NCBI GenBank assembly: GCA_013696835.1
Contig: JACCXV010000096.1
Span: 1 to 9,806 of the forward strand
Direction of reading: 5' to 3'
Length of the DNA: 9,806 bases
Origin: Gemmatimonadota bacterium
GTDB lineage: Bacteria > Gemmatimonadota > Gemmatimonadetes > JACCXV01
In this document: one piece after another, positions 6,501-9,806 of the stretch
How the letters are laid out: every line of letters begins with the position of its first letter
Numbering within the stretch: position 1 is the stretch's first letter
The notes under the pieces: model-generated
What the model was told of the DNA's origin: nothing
Databases searched by the model: none
The model's input: the letters and a program-made list of their open reading frames with translations, nothing else
Translations under genes and position numbers: made by a program

Positions 6501-6771
6501 CGCCTCATCCCGGTTCGCCACCGCCACGCCCCTCCCGCCCTGGGGCGCAAGAAGGACACCGGTCGTCCCCCGCCGCCCCGCGCAGGTCGGCTGAGGTCAC
6601 GACCGGCACCGGCGATGTGTCCGCGCCACACGTCAAGAGGTATCTTGCAAACGGTGAATGAGCCGCAGGACCGTCTTGTCCCATGAGGTGGAAGCAGTTG
6701 GCCAATAAAGTTCGATCTCAACGCGCTGGGCGAGGCATGGGCACGCCGACGGAGCTCGGAGGGCGCCGCTC
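6501..6771. other. Gene-poor leader region upstream of gspE
   Basis: No convincing gene is present. Structure seen: a perfect 8-bp inverted repeat CCGGTCGT/ACGACCGG (6559-6566 with 6599-6606), and a 7-bp hairpin GATGTGT/ACACGTC (6614-6620 with 6628-6634, one wobble pair, seven-base loop). From about 6636 to 6722 the composition turns noticeably more A+T-rich than its surroundings, as expected for a promoter or 5'-UTR, but I found no well-spaced -35/-10 pair. A 30-codon frame (ATG 6683 to TGA 6773-6775) overlaps the gspE start as GTGA; its first half uses A/T-ending codons unlike the neighbouring genes, so I do not call it a gene. Confidence 0.5.
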
Positions 6772-8508
6772 GTGAACACGCGGCCCATGCGGGATCCCTT
6801 CCTCCCCCATCCGGCGACCGAGGTCCCCGAGGACAAGGCGGCCCGGCCAGCGGCCGTCGAGCGGGCCTCCGGCGAGGCCGAACGGCCCGTGCGGCAACTC
6901 TCCTTCACCCGGTCGCACGTCGAGGAGGGGCTGCTTCCCGAGCGCGAGTTCCTGCGCTTCCTGGCGGAGCGCGACTCCACGCGCGTGCTCGAGCGCCTCA
7001 CCGAGGCCGTGCTCGAGCCGGTCCCCACGAGCCTGCCGCTGCCGTACCTCGAGGAGTTTCTCATCCTGCCGCTGGAGATCGACGACGACCGCGTGCGCAT
7101 CGCCACCGCGCTCGACCTGGATCTCTCCACGGAGGACGAGGTCGGCGCGGCGTTCGAGCGGCGCGTGGAGCGCGTCTACGCCCCCCGGGCCGAGATCCTG
7201 GAGGGGCTGAGGCGATTCTACGGCATGGCTGGCGAGGATCTGGACGTGGTCGTGCAGGGAGGCTTCGATTCGGAGGGGTTCGCGGACGAGACCGCCGATC
7301 CCGGGAACCTGGAGGACCTCGCGAACCAGGCTCCCGTCATCCGGCTCGTGAACTTCCTGATCCTCGAGGCGGCGCGGCGGCGGGCCTCCGACATCCACTT
7401 CGAGGCGCTGGAGAACTCGCTGAAGGTGCGCTACCGGATCGACGGACGGCTGCAGGAGGTGACCACGCCGCCCAAGAAGCTGCAGGCGGCGATCACCTCG
7501 CGAATCAAGATCATGGCCGAGCTGAACATCGCCGAGCGGCGGCTGCCCCAGGACGGTCGCATCCGGCTGAAGGTGGCGGACCGGGACCTGGACCTGCGCA
7601 TCTCGACCATCCCCACGCTGCACGGCGAGAGCGTCGTGATGCGGCTGCTCGACAAGGGCGGGTCGCGGCTCGACCTCGAGGAGCTGGGAATGGACGCGGC
7701 CACGGTCGAGCGCTTCGCGCGGCTGATCGGAGCACCACACGGCGTGCTGCTGGTCACCGGCCCCACGGGCTCCGGCAAGACCACGACCCTCTACGCGGCG
7801 CTGGAACGGCTGAACGCGCAGGAGAACAAGATCCTCACCGTCGAGGATCCGGTGGAGTATCAGCTGGCGGGCATCAACCAGGTGCCCGTCAAGGCGAAGA
7901 TCGGCATGACCTTCGCGCGCGCCCTGCGCCACATCCTGCGCCAGGACCCCGACATCGTGATGGTGGGCGAGATGCGCGACTTCGAGACCGCGGAGATCGC
8001 GATCCAGGCCGCGCTCACCGGGCATCTCGTCTTCAGCACGCTGCACACCAACGACGCGCCCACGGCGGTCACGCGCCTGATCGAGATGGGGATCGAGGAC
8101 TACCTGGTCGCGTCGGCGGTGAATGGCATTCTCGCGCAGCGCCTGGTGCGGACGCTCTGCGCGAGCTGTGCCGTCCCCGATGCGGTGGATCCCGCCGACG
8201 CCGCTCAGGCTCTCGGCCAGGATGGATCCGCGCTCGTGAAGTCCGGAGTGCCGGCGCGGTTTCGCCGCCCGGTCGGCTGCCCCGCCTGCGACGGGACCGG
8301 ATACCGCGGACGAATGGGCATCTACGAGCTGCTGGTGCTCGACGACGAGCTGCGCGGCCACATCCCGGAGCGCTCCGCAACCGTGCTACGGGAGCTGGGC
8401 CGTGCCCGGGGCATGGTCACGCTTCGCGAGGACGGCTGGGGCAAGGCGGCGCGCGGGCTCACGAGCCTCGAGGAGGTGCTGCGGGTCACGCGAGAGGAGG
8501 AGGTCTAG
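6772..8508 (+). CDS. gspE: Type II secretion system ATPase GspE
   Basis: This is a hexameric cytoplasmic AAA-like ATPase that drives pseudopilus assembly. The 578 residues comprise a Pro/Ala-rich tail (1-40), an N-terminal T2SSE domain (about 45-150, ending RRFYG) and the ATPase core. Walker A GPTGSGKT is at 330-337 (K336), the Asp box TVEDPVEY at 356-363, Walker B DPDIVMVGE at 392-400 with catalytic E400, and the His box TGHLVFSTLHTND at 416-428. The zinc-binding tetracysteine is complete: C463/C466 and C503/C506. GTG 6772 was chosen because CGGAGGG lies eight bases upstream; an ATG at 6787 is less well placed. gspF follows after three bases and a pseudopilin gene after that, the canonical gspE-F-G order, which argues for type II secretion rather than PilB of a type IV pilus (usually next to pilT). 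All catalytic motifs are intact. Confidence 0.93.
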   Translation: MNTRPMRDPFLPHPATEVPEDKAARPAAVERASGEAERPVRQLSFTRSHVEEGLLPEREFLRFLAERDSTRVLERLTEAVLEPVPTSLPLPYLEEFLILPLEIDDDRVRIATALDLDLSTEDEVGAAFERRVERVYAPRAEILEGLRRFYGMAGEDLDVVVQGGFDSEGFADETADPGNLEDLANQAPVIRLVNFLILEAARRRASDIHFEALENSLKVRYRIDGRLQEVTTPPKKLQAAITSRIKIMAELNIAERRLPQDGRIRLKVADRDLDLRISTIPTLHGESVVMRLLDKGGSRLDLEELGMDAATVERFARLIGAPHGVLLVTGPTGSGKTTTLYAALERLNAQENKILTVEDPVEYQLAGINQVPVKAKIGMTFARALRHILRQDPDIVMVGEMRDFETAEIAIQAALTGHLVFSTLHTNDAPTAVTRLIEMGIEDYLVASAVNGILAQRLVRTLCASCAVPDAVDPADAAQALGQDGSALVKSGVPARFRRPVGCPACDGTGYRGRMGIYELLVLDDELRGHIPERSATVLRELGRARGMVTLREDGWGKAARGLTSLEEVLRVTREEEV

Positions 8509-8511
8509 CGC

Positions 8512-9734
8512 GTGGCGACCTTCGCCTACCGCGCCACGGATGTGCGCGGTGAGGTGCGCGACGGGCTGGTGCAGGGGGGAACAGAGGCGCAGGCCAAGGC
8601 GGCGCTCCAGCGTGAAGGCCTCTATCCGATTCGCCTGGAGGAGCGCGCCGGCACCCCCGATCCGTCGTCCGGAGGCTTCTCGGGGCGCTCGGACGGCTCC
8701 GGTCGGCCAAGGGCGAGATCCCCGGCCTGACGCGCTCGCTCGCGTCGTTCGTGGGGGCGGGATTTCCGCTGGACCGCGCACTCGCGATGTGCGCGGACCT
8801 GGTCTCCCATCCGCGGCTCGAGCTGGCCGTCAAACGGCTGCGCCGGGAGATCCAGAGCGGGAAGAGCCTCGCCGCGGCGCTCGAGACCGAGCGCGAGCTC
8901 TTTCCGCCACTGTACGTCAGCACCGTCGGTGCGGCGGAGCGCGCGGGGGCGCTCGAGGCAGGGCTCGCAAACCTGGCGACCCATCTCGAGGAGCGCCGCG
9001 ACCTCCAGAACCAGGTGCAGTCGATCCTGCTCTACCCGGCGCTGATGTCGCTGGTCGGGGCGCTCGCCGTGACGGTGCTGCTCGTGTTCGTGATCCCGCG
9101 CTTCGTCTCGATCCTCGAGGGGAGCGGACAGAGCCTGCCGTGGGCGACCTCGCTGCTGCTCGGGGTGAGTCACGCTCTGACGCGGTTCTGGTGGGCGCTC
9201 GCGGCACTCGCCGGCCTGGCGTTCGCGCTCGTGCACGGCTGGCTGAACACGGCCGAGGGGCGGCGCCGCTGGGATCGCTGGAAGCTGGACGCGTTCGTGG
9301 CGGGCGGGTTCCTGCGCAAGCTTATCGCGGCGCGGTTCAGCCGTGCGCTTGGGACGCTGCTCCAGAACGGGGTCCCCCTGCCCAGCGCGCTGCGGCTGAC
9401 GGCCGAGACGCTCGGAAACAGCGTCGCCGCGCAGGCCGTGCGCGACGCGCAGGTGCGCGTAAAGGAGGGCGAGAGCCTTGCCGCCGCCCTCGGGCGGTTC
9501 GAGGTTTTCCCCGCCGCCGCGCTGCGCATGACCGCGGTCGGCGAGGAGAGCGGCCGGTTGGAGGAGATGCTTTTCCGGACTGCCGACCTCTACGAGGGAG
9601 AGGTGCGCAGGAACCTGCGCACCCTGGTGGGACTCATCGAGCCGGCCATGATCCTGGTCATGGGTGGCGTGGTCGGATTCGTGGCCCTGGCCATGATCCA
9701 GGCCATCTTCAGCATCAACGAGGTGCCGTTGTGA
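8512..9734 (+). CDS. gspF: Type II secretion inner-membrane platform protein GspF, interrupted by a frameshift
   Basis: GspF is the polytopic platform that couples the GspE ATPase to the pseudopilus. Frame 1 (GTG 8512 to TGA 8728-8730) encodes the typical start MATFAYRATD and GLYPIRLEE, then runs into out-of-frame Ser/Gly/Arg sequence. The rest (to 9734) lies in the frame one base back: RRLLGALGRLRSAKGEIPG, LTRSLASFVGAGFPLDRAL (first T2SSF domain), then a second domain with FSRALGTLLQNGVPLPSAL and membrane segments near LSLVGALAVTVLLVFVI, FWWALAALAGLAFAL and IEPAMILVMGGVVGFVAL. Restoring one base at the C5 run 8654-8658 gives a 407-residue protein, the normal family length. Without it, translation would need an internal GTG at 8751 and would lack the N-terminal domain. 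AGGAGG ahead of GTG 8512 overlaps the gspE end. It may be an assembly error or a real lesion. Confidence 0.88.
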
Positions 9735-9806
9735 TGCGAATGGTAGATCCGGTCCGCGAAACGCCCCGCCGTCGCGCGGTCGGCACGCACGGTTTCACGC
9801 TCATCG
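9734..9806 (+). CDS. gspG: Type II secretion pseudopilin, probably GspG, N-terminus only (3' truncated)
   Basis: Only 24 codons are visible. The ATG at 9734 overlaps the gspF stop as TGATG. The peptide is a basic leader (MRMVDPVRETPRRRAVGTHG) followed by FTLI, the type III (prepilin) signal in which GspO/PilD peptidase cuts after the Gly and methylates the new N-terminal Phe; the expected Glu at +5 would be encoded just beyond the edge (the next base is G). A 20-residue leader is longer than in many GspG proteins; an ATG at 9740 would shorten it to 18. Position after gspE-gspF makes GspG, the major pseudopilin, more likely than GspH/I/J, but the diagnostic part lies outside the window. Confidence 0.8.
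   Translation, partial: MRMVDPVRETPRRRAVGTHGFTLI

Noticed and set aside
6641..6704. Cyclic di-GMP (GEMM-type) riboswitch upstream of gspE
   Set aside because: A GCAAAC and purine-rich loops are present, but the conserved GCAAAGCC block and the GNRA-tetraloop hairpin are absent.
6737..6772. Upstream ATG 6737 as an alternative start of gspE
   Set aside because: It is one base out of frame with gspE and meets TGA at 6773-6775.
6718..8361. 547-codon minus-strand open frame opposite gspE
   Set aside because: gspE carries every catalytic motif; the antisense product is Arg/His/Asp-rich with no family features, a composition artefact.

Overview
The window is chromosomal DNA of high G+C content, with dense genes and ordinary bacterial starts (ATG/GTG, several overlapping stop/start junctions). 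A type II secretion module, a candidate outer-membrane-type lipoprotein and an exported Asp-box protein point to a diderm bacterium. The ruvX-mltG pair and the general style would suit Gemmatimonadota or a similar high-GC soil or marine lineage. That placement is only a guess, because the window holds no rRNA or other strong taxonomic marker.

Layout, left to right. (1) Positions 1-1116, plus strand: the tail of ruvX (Holliday junction resolvase) overlaps mltG (endolytic murein transglycosylase) by ATGA. (2) Positions 1117-1310: a convergent intergenic region with a G+C-rich tandem repeat, an inverted copy that forms a very long hairpin, and a U-tract terminator for the minus strand. (3) Positions 4570 down to 1311, minus strand: a probable operon of a 606-aa candidate lipoprotein with an internally duplicated, DUF3352-like architecture, the branched-chain aminotransferase ilvE, and a 96-residue two-helix membrane protein. 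A consensus sigma70-type promoter (TTGACA, 17 nt, TAAACT) drives it from 4656-4628, and the operon ends at the terminator near 1130. (4) Positions 4571-4805: a divergent regulatory region that also carries a compact inverted-repeat structure foldable as a three-way junction. (5) Positions 4806-6464, plus strand: a secreted 552-aa protein with five Asp-box (BNR) repeats, followed by a terminator-like hairpin. (6) Positions 6465-6771: a structured, gene-poor leader. (7) Positions 6772-9806, plus strand: gspE-gspF-gspG of a type II secretion system, running off the right edge. The gspF frame is broken by an apparent one-base deletion near a run of five C.

The genes form three unrelated blocks: DNA repair and wall synthesis, amino-acid metabolism with envelope proteins, and protein secretion. 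I do not see a clearly new multi-gene system. The observations most worth a second look are the frameshifted gspF, the repeat/hairpin array whose third copy contains the stop codon of the small membrane gene, the divergent-region three-way junction, and the duplicated lipoprotein of unknown role.
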